From: [Clostridium] saccharolyticum WM1 | Lineage (GTDB): Bacteria; Bacillota; Clostridia; Lachnospirales; Lachnospiraceae | Length of the DNA stretch: 64,000 nucleotides | Assembly (NCBI RefSeq): GCF_000144625.1 | Contig: NC_014376.1 | Location: forward strand, 2,976,001-3,040,000 | Direction of reading: 5' to 3' | Part shown: in pieces, positions 33,403 to 43,398 of the stretch | Layout of the letters: each line of letters starts with the position of its first letter | Position numbering within the stretch: the first letter of the stretch is position 1 | The notes under the pieces: model-generated | Told to the model about the DNA's origin: nothing | What the model saw: the letters and a program-made list of their open reading frames with translations, nothing else | Database searches by the model: none | Position numbers and translations under genes: made by a program

Positions 33403-36400
33403 TTAGAGAACGATAACTTTTCCATCAACCTCTTTGACTTTTCCGCTTAATGTAAGATGTTCATATGCTTCCATCATTGAACTGTTGATTTTATCAGATT
33501 TTCTCTTAAACCCATAAGCTCTTGCCGTTTCTGAGCAAACTGAATCAACAGTGGCTCCTACGCAGACTCTGGCTACATGATGCATAGCAACAGCAAGTTC
33601 TTCTGTGCAAATATGCTGGATTTGTCTAGTATTGTTATGCATTGGCTTTATGGCAATATCCTTATTAGGCACAAAGAAATCACCCTTTTTAACGACCTGT
33701 TTTTTTAGTTGTTGAAGTTTATAATCCACTTCTTTCCTTACAGTAGATGTCACTTTTTCAAAACCAAACAGTGGTGCTATTCGCTTACAAAGCAAATCGT
33801 AATGGACAGGAAATTCTACGTTAACGACTTCCATGATGCAGTCAGCAAGTTCCAAGTAACCATTTGCATCTCTAGGGAGTCGTTCAAAGCTTGCTGTATT
33901 TCTGATCTCAAATTGATAAGGATTATCTTCGTCCTCTTCCCTTGTATCTTTAATATCAATCGTCAAGTATGTCTGTTCTGTGCTTTCTTCTATTTGTTCA
34001 GTTCGTTCAAATAGTGAATCGTCTGTTTCGTTACTACAATCTAACAGAGCCTTTTCAACTGCATCTACTAATTTTTGGCCTTCCGTAACCGGATCTTTGA
34101 TCCAGTCGGTAGACCATATTCTATATATTTTCCATCCCATGTCTTCAAGCACTGTTTGTCTCAGTCGATCTCTTTCTCTGGCTGTCCTTGCTGAGTGATA
34201 GGCAGCACCATCACATTCAATACCAAGAACATATTTCCCACTATGTGTTGGATGCTTAATTGCAAGATCAATTCTATATCCGGAACATCCAATTTGAGAT
34301 CCAACTTTGTATCCTTTTCTATCCAGATAATTGTATACTGCTTCTTCAAAAGCTGAATCATGTTCAATGATATTATTATCTATAACTTCAGCCAGGAACA
34401 CAGATGGACCATTTATAGCAAAATCAATATAACTTCTAAGTAATTTGGGTCCATCTGAGGTTACTCTATTCAGGTCGATATCTGTTGGCATAATAGAACC
34501 AACCAGTTTAACATTATGCTTTGCTCTGGTAATCGCAACATTTAGCCTTCTTTCACCACCAGTTTTGCTCAACGGACCAAAGTTCATGTGCATCTGTCCA
34601 CCTTGAGGTGGTTTTGCATATCCAATACTAAAGATAATTGTATCTCTTTCATCCCCTTGAACATTTTCTAGATTTTTAATAAAGAACGCTTCTTCCAGAT
34701 CTTCTTTAAAAAAGTGTTCATAAGACTGATTATTCATTCTTAAGTGGCGAACTGACGCATCAATGGCTTGTTGCTGAACTTCCCCAAATGCAATTACACC
34801 TAATGAGCGATTTGGGAACCGCTTGAAATGATCAAATACCATTTCTGCAATCCTTTGCGCTTCAATAATATTTCCCTTTTTCCCACCTCTATCGTAAAAT
34901 CCTTCTTTGACATAAACATATTCAACACCGTTATCTTTCACTTTTTCTGAGTTTGAAGGGAAAGTAACTAGCTTATTCTTGTAAATTTTTGCATTTGAAA
35001 ACGCAATCAAATGTTCATGTCTACTCCTGTAATGCCATAATAGAGTTCTTTCAGGTAACAAATTAGCTTCATCCAAAATTGACTCATATGCATTCACATC
35101 TTCTGAATCATCATCTTCATCATTATCAAAATCATCATCAGATACAGATGCAGAGAAGAAATTCGTAGGTGGAAGCTGTTTACTATCACCTGCAATAATA
35201 ACTTGCTTTGCTCTCGAGATTGCACCTATAGCGTTTTCAGTATTAATTTGTGATGCTTCATCAAATATTACAAGATCAAATTCATAGCTCTCTGACTCAA
35301 GAAAAATACTCACTGACAATGGTGACATCATCAAACATGGTTTTAAAGTTAATAATAAGTTAGGGATCTGAGCAAACAGTTTTCTAATAGGCATAATTCT
35401 TCTCTGTTTACTCAGCTCTCTTTTTAATATGCTGATTTCATCTGCACCATTTGTAAACCTAGAGAGAGAAGGCAGGTTCTCAATAAGTTTTTTCTTTATC
35501 CTTGCTTTGGCTATATCTAATTGTTCTCTGTCTAAAGCTGAAAATTCACTAATTAAGTGGTCTTGATTCTTTCTTCTAAAGTTCATTACATCTGGATATT
35601 GGGGCAATATAGCATCAAGCCATAAACGATAAAATCGCTTTCTAAAAACCGGTATGATTTTACTAGTTTCTATCTGTTGGTCCTTAATCTTGCATATATA
35701 ATCTTCTAAACCTTCACTAATGCAATTCTCTTGTGCGGTTCTAAAATCAATCCATTCTTCAAGGCTTGCAAGGCCATTCTGACATCTGTTAATTCGTTCA
35801 ATGAGCATGCAAAAGTTGGCCATTAACAATGAATCTTTTTCATCAAATAGCGATAAAAACCATTTAAATTCTAAGTCAATTTGCTGTAGCAAAGAGTTTA
35901 CTTTTACTAAATATTCGGAGCAGAGAGTCACCTTTGCATTATCACTACAAACGTTCTCACAAAACGCCTTATTAATATCATACCGTTCTACAATTTTTCT
36001 GAATTCACTCGCCCATTCTAGTGATTTTCTTACTTGAATCCAGTCAGTATTGAAGCCAGCATACATGCCTTCATAATGGTTCTTTAGTTTGAATTCATTT
36101 TCTTCTATCGAGCTCGTCATAGATTTTAGAGAATTCAATGTATTAAGACTCAGCTTAATATTTGAATACATTTCCAATGATGATTCTATAACTTTCAAAT
36201 CAGTATTTTCGCCATTGAACGCTTCAAAAAACTGCATTTTGTACTCTTGAGATTTTTCAGTCACCCACTTAGACAATTCATCCAATTGCTTCAAATGCGT
36301 AAGGATCTCTACAACAGTACCATCATCAATCTTTTTTACTACAGTTTTATATTTTCCTAAAATCTCTTTTCGGTCTGTTCTATACTGTTTTTTGAAAAAC

Positions 36401-38454
36401 TTAAAGAATGACGTATATTCAGTTTTAAATCTAAGTAACATCGACTGATAATCAATATTAAAAACTTCACTCTCAAAAGTATTTAATAAGTCTTCTTTTA
36501 ACGAACGATAATCACCCAGTTTGCAACTCAGCTCATCAAAAATACTCTTTGCCTTATCAAAACACGCGGTCTTATTCCAAGTATCAAATGAGTTATTTTT
36601 ATCTATAATCGAAGTCCACTTTGCAATAGCATCATCAATCTGCACCGTAGTCAAAAGTTCTCTATCATCGGCACTTATCATATCAGAGCTCATCTTTTCT
36701 ATTGTCCGGTAGATTGAAAACAAATATTCTTTTGATTCCATATACTTTGTTTTGATGGCCGAATACTCATCAATTTCTTTAAATAGTCCTGATAAATCAT
36801 CACCTATTATCCAACTTACAGGTACCTGCGGCGAACGAGATGAGACTTCCAAAATTTCAGACATACCCTGTAACGTAGTATATGAGTTAACACCCTTAAG
36901 CCCCAACGAACTATCTACTTTTAAGGAAAGATCTAGTGCATTACTAATCTTAGGAATTAGATTTTTCAAATTCGAGCTTATATCATGTCTCAATTCATTA
37001 GTTACAATTGCAACATTCGCACTATTCCAAGGGTTTGATTTATAATCATCAGTCATTTTCCCCATGGTATGAACGAATTGATTAAGCAAGTTAATAAACC
37101 GATTGTATTTTTGTGACGTCGTTTCATTGACTTGAGGGACACTAAAGATTATATCCTCATATTGATTTAAGTTTGCTAATATTCCGTTGACCTCATAGAT
37201 TGTTTTCTCTAGAGGTAACACTTTTGTGTGAATTGCTTCAATATAGGCATTCAGTTTCTCTTTATCTGTCTGTAAAAGATCAAGTTTTTGAAAAGCTTCA
37301 TCATTTAACTTAACTGTATTCTGAGTAAAATCAAGAACTGTACGTAGTTGTTCTAGTACTTCTTTCTTATTTGCTTTATGGCTGTGTAGGGTTAGACAAA
37401 AATCTTCTAATCCCGACAAAGATAGTCTTCTATGTACAACCTCTAGTGCTGCCATTTTTTCTGATACAAACAAAACCTTTTTCCCATCTGCAATACTTTC
37501 TGCAATGATATTGGTTATAGTCTGGCTTTTGCCCGTTCCAGGAGGGCCTTGCAATACAAAACTAACGCCTTTTTTCGCACTCACAATGGCGTCTTGTTGA
37601 CTTGAATCTGCATCAACCACTTGGAAAACATCAACTGGTTTCGTCTGTTTGTCATGATCAAAGTTATTGACACTATCAACATCATAATTAGATGCGCTTG
37701 CATCCCCTGAAATTGTCCGAATGACAGTATGAGTTTTTATCTTATCCTTGTGTTTTTCAATGTCTCTGTACATGTTAATTTTTAAAAACGACAACAAGCT
37801 CAGACTCGCATCCTCAACTAGATCCCATTTGTTTTTTGAAATCTGATCCCTTATTCGACTAAAGTAAGATTTCAAATCTTGGTCTTCGTCAATTTCAGGC
37901 AAAATAATCCCAAAGTCATTTTCCAATTTGTATTTCAAAGTTGGATTAATAACGATTTCGTCTTCATGAATATTGAGAATATACGGATCATTGATAGATT
38001 CTATTGTCAAAGATGCCGGTACTAAAACAAGTGGTGACATCATTGGCTGTTCTGATTTACCTGATTCTGTCCATTTCAAAAAACCAAAAGACAAATATAG
38101 AATATTAACCCCAAGCTCTTCTGAAGCTGTTTTTGCCTTTTCTCTTAGTGACCTTAAAGTCCTTTGTTGCTCTTTTATCGACTGATTTGTTTGTATATAG
38201 CTTTGTAAATCGATTAAGTCTTCTTCTATCAAGCTTAATTGCTCATTATCTGAATCCGACAACTCTTCATCAAAAAAGGGGAATTCTATGGCTCTTTCAT
38301 TCACAACAAAATCTTGCCATAGATTTAGAATGTCAGGTTTAATGATCTTCAAACTAGACCTTTTTGTCTCTTTGTAGTTTATCAGTCGGTTTCTTTTTCC
38401 AAGATCAAGTAGCTTATTTTTCCATGCTTCTAATTTCAAATCTATGGCGGCCAT
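33403..38454 (-). CDS. DUF4011 SF1 helicase with Vsr-like nuclease domain
   Basis: 1683 residues. A DUF4011 domain starts at about residue 3 (LEAWKNKLLDLGKRNRLINY). A superfamily 1 (Upf1-like) helicase follows: Walker A GPPGTGKSQT near 303-312, Walker B LVIFDEAS near 1060, then GDSKQLPP, GDERDTIIFS and VAITRAKHNVKLVGS motifs. A nuclease domain (about 1385-1450, RIDLAI ... LGIECDGAAYHSARTARERD ... YRIWSTDW) resembles Vsr/DUF559 enzymes, and a DUF3320-type C-terminal part follows. Long coiled coils separate the helicase halves. Such fused proteins are found in defence islands; Mokosh-type or related systems also use a DUF4011-family helicase. The start has GGGAG upstream. It follows brxL in the same operon. 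Confidence 0.85.
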   Translation of the reverse strand: MAAIDLKLEAWKNKLLDLGKRNRLINYKETKRSSLKIIKPDILNLWQDFVVNERAIEFPFFDEELSDSDNEQLSLIEEDLIDLQSYIQTNQSIKEQQRTLRSLREKAKTASEELGVNILYLSFGFLKWTESGKSEQPMMSPLVLVPASLTIESINDPYILNIHEDEIVINPTLKYKLENDFGIILPEIDEDQDLKSYFSRIRDQISKNKWDLVEDASLSLLSFLKINMYRDIEKHKDKIKTHTVIRTISGDASASNYDVDSVNNFDHDKQTKPVDVFQVVDADSSQQDAIVSAKKGVSFVLQGPPGTGKSQTITNIIAESIADGKKVLFVSEKMAALEVVHRRLSLSGLEDFCLTLHSHKANKKEVLEQLRTVLDFTQNTVKLNDEAFQKLDLLQTDKEKLNAYIEAIHTKVLPLEKTIYEVNGILANLNQYEDIIFSVPQVNETTSQKYNRFINLLNQFVHTMGKMTDDYKSNPWNSANVAIVTNELRHDISSNLKNLIPKISNALDLSLKVDSSLGLKGVNSYTTLQGMSEILEVSSRSPQVPVSWIIGDDLSGLFKEIDEYSAIKTKYMESKEYLFSIYRTIEKMSSDMISADDRELLTTVQIDDAIAKWTSIIDKNNSFDTWNKTACFDKAKSIFDELSCKLGDYRSLKEDLLNTFESEVFNIDYQSMLLRFKTEYTSFFKFFKKQYRTDRKEILGKYKTVVKKIDDGTVVEILTHLKQLDELSKWVTEKSQEYKMQFFEAFNGENTDLKVIESSLEMYSNIKLSLNTLNSLKSMTSSIEENEFKLKNHYEGMYAGFNTDWIQVRKSLEWASEFRKIVERYDINKAFCENVCSDNAKVTLCSEYLVKVNSLLQQIDLEFKWFLSLFDEKDSLLMANFCMLIERINRCQNGLASLEEWIDFRTAQENCISEGLEDYICKIKDQQIETSKIIPVFRKRFYRLWLDAILPQYPDVMNFRRKNQDHLISEFSALDREQLDIAKARIKKKLIENLPSLSRFTNGADEISILKRELSKQRRIMPIRKLFAQIPNLLLTLKPCLMMSPLSVSIFLESESYEFDLVIFDEASQINTENAIGAISRAKQVIIAGDSKQLPPTNFFSASVSDDDFDNDEDDDSEDVNAYESILDEANLLPERTLLWHYRSRHEHLIAFSNAKIYKNKLVTFPSNSEKVKDNGVEYVYVKEGFYDRGGKKGNIIEAQRIAEMVFDHFKRFPNRSLGVIAFGEVQQQAIDASVRHLRMNNQSYEHFFKEDLEEAFFIKNLENVQGDERDTIIFSIGYAKPPQGGQMHMNFGPLSKTGGERRLNVAITRAKHNVKLVGSIMPTDIDLNRVTSDGPKLLRSYIDFAINGPSVFLAEVIDNNIIEHDSAFEEAVYNYLDRKGYKVGSQIGCSGYRIDLAIKHPTHSGKYVLGIECDGAAYHSARTARERDRLRQTVLEDMGWKIYRIWSTDWIKDPVTEGQKLVDAVEKALLDCSNETDDSLFERTEQIEESTEQTYLTIDIKDTREEDEDNPYQFEIRNTASFERLPRDANGYLELADCIMEVVNVEFPVHYDLLCKRIAPLFGFEKVTSTVRKEVDYKLQQLKKQVVKKGDFFVPNKDIAIKPMHNNTRQIQHICTEELAVAMHHVARVCVGATVDSVCSETARAYGFKRKSDKINSSMMEAYEHLTLSGKVKEVDGKVIVL

Positions 38455-38506
38455 ATTTTCACTCCCTATCTACGAATTATCAAATTCTGTTACATTTATC
38501 CGGTTA

Positions 38507-40573
38507 TTACTCCACTCCTAAAGCCTTAAAGACCGCTTCCTGCGGCGTATTGTAGAATATAATACTGAATGCTCCCATGAGTTCTGGAGGTACAGTTGCC
38601 ATATCAACAGCTGAAGTGATTGGAATCAATACCTTTTTAGCACCACTATCAAGGCATACCTGCAAAGTGTTTGCAAGCTCTTCGACCTTTTGAATAGTGC
38701 CACTGATACTTATTTCTCCAAGTACGGCAAGACTTGAAAGAGTTGGTTTTTGAAGAGCTGCCGAACATATTGCTATCAAGGTTGGGAGTGTTAAAGTCTT
38801 TGTTATACCAATCCCATTTAAGTCCTGATAATTAATCATATAGTCCTTGGTCGTAGTGCTGACTGAATTGCTAATATGCCTGCCATTGGCTTTCAAGTAG
38901 TTGAATGCCGTATTGGTAGCTTCTTTGGCATCACGATCTGATCCAAGTCCTGTACGTTCAAACTTGCCATTTCCAGGCAACACTTGTGTCTCTAGGCGGT
39001 AGACACCGACCATGCCTGATTTACCTCTTGATACAGTATAAACATGGCCAGGGTTAGTCATTCCTTCTGGAATAAGCTTACCTCCACCTTGTTCAGGTAC
39101 CGGGACGTAGTGTTCTTCAAATGTTTCATTATCAACATAAGAGAAATTTACATCATAGAATTCCATACCGCCAATTTTCTTGAGTTGCTCTTTGACACGG
39201 CGACGAAGTTCAAGCGAAACAGTAATTATTTCTGCCATATCCTCTTTAGTGAATTCTCCATTTGGATACAGGAGCTTGGTAAAGCCAGAAATCATTTTTC
39301 TGACAGCGATAACATCACGCTGATTTAAATTAGAGCCGAATTTATAGAATTTATCGCAGGCATCGCCATACTGTTCTTTTCGCATTTCCTTCATAAATTC
39401 TGATAAATAATCGGTTATGAATGCATACTCGTTGGTGAAAAAATCCGGTCTATACTTTGGTATCTCCCATCCCGGCACATAGCAATGCATACGATCCAAA
39501 AATGCTGTATCGTATGCCATAACTTCTGGAAACGGCTCAAATAAGTGAGACGTTTTAAGTAATACATCCACACTTTGATTTATATTACCCACAAAGACCA
39601 TTGAAGCACTGGCAGCCTTTTCCTCTTTGCCTCGTGCAAAAGAACCAGATGCCATATAGTCCTTCATGATCTGTACGCCGTCTTTATCTTTAAATGTGAT
39701 TCCGGCAACTTCATCAAATGCAACGCAGTCCCACATACCTACAAGCCCTACTGTTTTATTGGACATGTTATAGAACAGGTTTGCGACCGTGGTTTGCCCC
39801 CCCGATACGAGAATACTATTTGGTGATATCTCTTTATAAATATGGGACTTACCGGTGCTTCTAGGACCCAATTCGCATAGATTGAAATTGTTTTCCACGA
39901 GTGGAATCATACGAGCAAGCAACAACCACTTCTCACGAGTAGAGAACTTATCCGATTCCATACCTGTTGAACGAATAAGAACATTCAGCCACTCTTCTTT
40001 TGTGAATTCCCTTCTTGCTTGCTTTATTTCATCAAGCTCGATGTGCGGCATTTGGATAGGTGTCAGTTTTCGAACCCTGATAGGATTAGCTCGTCTATCT
40101 TCTTCCAAATACTCATATTCAAGCTGAACGATACACCAGATTCCACCGCACAAGAGTCGATCATATTCTGATACATAGCTCGGAGCAAGAAGGATTTCTC
40201 GAACTCCAAGATTTGAAAACTCAGCCTCATATCGATCTTCTTTGATGTTGAGCTTAGCAGTAATTCGATCTATTACTGTATAGCTACCCCGTTCACGCAG
40301 AATAGACAATACTTTCTGAGCCTCATCCGGCCTTACAAAGTTCTCAGAGAGTATCCTCTTTACCGTCTTGACCCCTTCTTCGATGATCTCTGGATCATCT
40401 GAGCTGCAATACTGCCCGAGTAAAAACTCTAATACATATACAGGGACATTTGCCCCTTCTTTTATGGACTTTGTTAAGTCCTTTCGGACAATCTTGCCAT
40501 CAAAAAACTGTCTTAGTTTTTTGTTAAGGGCAGCATTTGGATTGTCCACTTCTTCGAATTTAAATTCTTCCAC
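38507..40573 (-). CDS. brxL: BREX protein BrxL (Lon-like ATPase)
   Basis: 688 residues, GTG start at 40573 with AGGAGG. An N-terminal region is followed by an AAA+ ATPase domain with Walker A GPRSTGKSH near residue 238, and a C-terminal Lon protease-like fold (about 575-688, SSLAVLGEISISGTIQKVEELANTLQ ... KKVLIP). BrxL is a DNA-stimulated AAA+ ring protein needed in type I BREX. The Lon catalytic lysine position (GGLKEK in Lon) is replaced by EELAN here, and the PSAG serine region is also changed, so proteolysis is unlikely. Gene order pglZ-brxL is usual for type I. Confidence 0.9.
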   Translation of the reverse strand: MEEFKFEEVDNPNAALNKKLRQFFDGKIVRKDLTKSIKEGANVPVYVLEFLLGQYCSSDDPEIIEEGVKTVKRILSENFVRPDEAQKVLSILRERGSYTVIDRITAKLNIKEDRYEAEFSNLGVREILLAPSYVSEYDRLLCGGIWCIVQLEYEYLEEDRRANPIRVRKLTPIQMPHIELDEIKQARREFTKEEWLNVLIRSTGMESDKFSTREKWLLLARMIPLVENNFNLCELGPRSTGKSHIYKEISPNSILVSGGQTTVANLFYNMSNKTVGLVGMWDCVAFDEVAGITFKDKDGVQIMKDYMASGSFARGKEEKAASASMVFVGNINQSVDVLLKTSHLFEPFPEVMAYDTAFLDRMHCYVPGWEIPKYRPDFFTNEYAFITDYLSEFMKEMRKEQYGDACDKFYKFGSNLNQRDVIAVRKMISGFTKLLYPNGEFTKEDMAEIITVSLELRRRVKEQLKKIGGMEFYDVNFSYVDNETFEEHYVPVPEQGGGKLIPEGMTNPGHVYTVSRGKSGMVGVYRLETQVLPGNGKFERTGLGSDRDAKEATNTAFNYLKANGRHISNSVSTTTKDYMINYQDLNGIGITKTLTLPTLIAICSAALQKPTLSSLAVLGEISISGTIQKVEELANTLQVCLDSGAKKVLIPITSAVDMATVPPELMGAFSIIFYNTPQEAVFKALGVE

Positions 40574-40593
40574 TTCTCTATAATCCTCCTGCC

Positions 40594-43113
40594 TTAAAGA
40601 TTGAACCCAAAGTCATCTGCAAAAGCCAAGTCCATTTGTACTTCATGCCTTAAGACTTCAAGAACATTTTTTTCATCATAAGCTACTAAATAGTATTTTC
40701 TAGTCTTGTCATATTTCTTGTTCTTAAATGTGAACTTCAATCGGAAAACTCGCTTACTTGCATCCTCGTCCTTCTTATCAGCCACATAAATATTGTCATT
40801 GGATATTTTTTCATTATCGCCGGAGATAAAGAATAGCTTGTATGTTGTTTCTTTATTCACGTCAGTAACAGCGTCCGTTTGAATAAAATCCAAATTGGTT
40901 GTTAAGTTCGTAATTTTATGAATTAGGCTAACAAGAGCAATACTTACTGCTTTTGTCTCTGTGTGAGCCTTGTTAGTCTTAACATCAATGACTGGAATCA
41001 GTATTTCTTGAAGCGATGATCCGCCGTGAACGAAATTCTGTCCCCCTCCAGCAACTTTAAAGATATCACTTCCGATAGGAACAGAAATGATGCGTTCATC
41101 ATGATTGCCTAATATATCACCCAATGTTACGGTTCCAATACCTTCTGCAGTTACAGCTTCACGAGCTACAACATATCGTCTACCTACAAAGGCATCTTTT
41201 TTATCAAAGCCGCCAATTTTGTCGCTTTCAGCCAATTTATCTCGCTTATAGAGAAATCCATGGTCAGCAGTAATAATAAAGCGTGTGTTGTTTGCACTGG
41301 TCAATCTCTTGATCATTGTGTGAATCTCTTCGATTGCCTCTTCGCAAGCGCTAAATACTTCATTCTCAGTATTCAGCTTATCCCCTCTAGCATCAATTTG
41401 ATTGTGATAAACATAGACAACCTCTTGTCCAGTGAAGATTTCCTTCAAATCAGCAATCTTCATTGTTTTGATGTCATCAAATTGCACCGTACGACTATTG
41501 GGTATGAAGCCCTGGAGCACCTGCTCTCTTGTCTTCAAATCATCGCAAACTTTACCATCCACGAGCACTTTATAGTCTTCACTCATGGATAACTCTTTGT
41601 GAGGGAGAAGTGCAGACATCCCAAATCTTGTATATGAGGGCAGCACACTCTGCATCACATTCATAGATGCATTGCATTTCTCGTCTGATATAAGTCTCTT
41701 AAGCAAAGTCTGTCCCACTTCAAAACGGAGTGCGTCAGAAATTATAACTACGACACGCTCTTTTGCATGTCGAACAAATTTATTATAAAACTCATGTTGC
41801 TTTATTAATCCCGTGTCCCCTTTGCACTCTGAAAAAGCCCTATTCCATGCAACTGACAGCGGATCCAGGTAGCGGTTGGTATAAATATTCTCGACTAAGT
41901 CTCTCAAATTCTCATAAGGAGAATTATTAGCCAATTGATCGTAATGGTAATAGAAATACCTGTATTTCTGGTCAACTATATGATCCTTTGCAACATAGCT
42001 CTTCCAAATATCGAGTGATGATTTTTGTGGTTCGAATCGAGCTGCCATTATAAGATGATATGCATTCTCCAAAATGTAGTAATGCGAAAAATACATCTGG
42101 CCAAAATGCATTTTTCTTCTCATTCTGCACAACTCCGGTATTGAGTGCCCATTCAATTTGGCTGCTGTATCTTCACCCTCAAGTCGATCAATCAGCCACT
42201 TAAGAATAAATATGTCTGTCTTCTTGAAGATCTCAAGATCTGAGTAGTCATTTACATTCAGCTTATCAAATATGGTATCACCGTTTAGTGTGCTATATAC
42301 CATGTCTGATAAAACATCAAAGTTCTCCTTGAAGATCAAACTATTCATCATACTGTCGAGAAAAGCAATAATGTTACCCGACTTATAAGAGCAATAATTC
42401 TTCCAAGACTGAGGAAGCTCTGTTCGGATAACCTTTGAAGTATAGGTTACAAAAAGCGCGTAAACTAGTTTGTTGAGTGTTGGAGAGACATCGGTATAGC
42501 CAAAAGTCTCCTCGCACATCTTCCAAAACGGTTTAAGCAGATCAAATTTCTCAAACTCTGTGAGATAATTATTATCTTCAATATCACCATCCGTGATCAC
42601 TGTACGAACAATTTCCTCGAAAGATACAATCTTTGTCTTACAGAGAACCCCCATTAGAGCTATTTCAATGATGCTCTTGTTAAAGTTCTCAATCTCAAGC
42701 TCATAGAATTTTTGAGTCCTTTCTTTTGATCCAAAAAACTTGATATAATGCTGCAACACCGGTTTATATTTTTCATCAATCCCCAAATCAACGGCTAATA
42801 AAGATGCTCGATCCGCAAAGAATTCTTTAGAATACCGAATTGTATCTGCAAGATGATTCTCCTTAAGGGCAGGCTTCGGAAATGGAGCATAAATCAAGTA
42901 GTTCGTGGTAGTATCTTCACGCTCCAAGAAATACTTGATATAAAACTGATTATCACGCTCCAGCTTCAATACCTTGGCATTTTCAAGTTCTATGGATTCA
43001 ATATCTGAGCTGAACTCAGCGCCTGCATCGTACCAAAATATCAATTTTCGTACATCAGACGCGAATTCTGCGTTGAGTTTATCTGTAATTTGTTTTAGGT
43101 TAAGCTCTGCCAT
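40594..43113 (-). CDS. pglZ: BREX protein PglZ (BrxZ), alkaline phosphatase superfamily
   Basis: 839 residues. The central PglZ domain has VVIISDALRFEVGQ (near 456) and ITADHGFLYKRD (near 612), the metal-binding motifs of the phosphatase-like fold. PglZ is essential in all BREX systems, for both methylation and exclusion. AGGTG lies before the ATG at 43113. It is 20 bp upstream of brxL and 30 bp downstream of an 83-residue ORF that separates it, together with a TIR gene, from pglX. Its length is close to that of type I PglZ proteins. Confidence 0.92.
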   Translation of the reverse strand: MAELNLKQITDKLNAEFASDVRKLIFWYDAGAEFSSDIESIELENAKVLKLERDNQFYIKYFLEREDTTTNYLIYAPFPKPALKENHLADTIRYSKEFFADRASLLAVDLGIDEKYKPVLQHYIKFFGSKERTQKFYELEIENFNKSIIEIALMGVLCKTKIVSFEEIVRTVITDGDIEDNNYLTEFEKFDLLKPFWKMCEETFGYTDVSPTLNKLVYALFVTYTSKVIRTELPQSWKNYCSYKSGNIIAFLDSMMNSLIFKENFDVLSDMVYSTLNGDTIFDKLNVNDYSDLEIFKKTDIFILKWLIDRLEGEDTAAKLNGHSIPELCRMRRKMHFGQMYFSHYYILENAYHLIMAARFEPQKSSLDIWKSYVAKDHIVDQKYRYFYYHYDQLANNSPYENLRDLVENIYTNRYLDPLSVAWNRAFSECKGDTGLIKQHEFYNKFVRHAKERVVVIISDALRFEVGQTLLKRLISDEKCNASMNVMQSVLPSYTRFGMSALLPHKELSMSEDYKVLVDGKVCDDLKTREQVLQGFIPNSRTVQFDDIKTMKIADLKEIFTGQEVVYVYHNQIDARGDKLNTENEVFSACEEAIEEIHTMIKRLTSANNTRFIITADHGFLYKRDKLAESDKIGGFDKKDAFVGRRYVVAREAVTAEGIGTVTLGDILGNHDERIISVPIGSDIFKVAGGGQNFVHGGSSLQEILIPVIDVKTNKAHTETKAVSIALVSLIHKITNLTTNLDFIQTDAVTDVNKETTYKLFFISGDNEKISNDNIYVADKKDEDASKRVFRLKFTFKNKKYDKTRKYYLVAYDEKNVLEVLRHEVQMDLAFADDFGFNL

Positions 43114-43143
43114 TTTTTCACCTACCTTTGTCTGATACTTTAA

Positions 43144-43395
43144 TTAATCAAGAATATATACTTTTGTCTTTGTACTTGGAATGTGGTAAGTCCTCTGTCT
43201 ATCCCCTTTATGCTCATATCCATCTATAATTTCCAACACCCTATGAACACCTTGTGAGTGTTCATTAAAGCAACTACATGATTTCGAAATAACTGTGACG
43301 TTTGGATTTTCCACAATAAAAATAATCAATTGTGCCTGACTGTACTTCTCACCAACTATTAGTTCATGTAATATTTCACTTTCAAAATATGCCAT
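43144..43395 (-). CDS. Small protein between the TIR gene and pglZ
   Basis: An 83-residue protein of unknown family, slightly acidic to neutral, with a central cysteine pair (SKSCSCFNEHS) and a C terminus with basic residues. The ATG at 43395 is three bases past the stop of the TIR gene, and GGAG overlaps that stop, so translation is coupled. It is probably a partner, regulator or immunity-type protein for the TIR protein rather than a BREX core protein; no function can be deduced. Confidence 0.6.
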   Translation of the reverse strand: MAYFESEILHELIVGEKYSQAQLIIFIVENPNVTVISKSCSCFNEHSQGVHRVLEIIDGYEHKGDRQRTYHIPSTKTKVYILD

Positions 43396-43398
43396 AGA

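Noticed and set aside
38507..40573. Annotation of BrxL as an active Lon protease
   Set aside because: The Ser and Lys positions of Lon do not appear to be conserved, so only the Lon-like fold is claimed.
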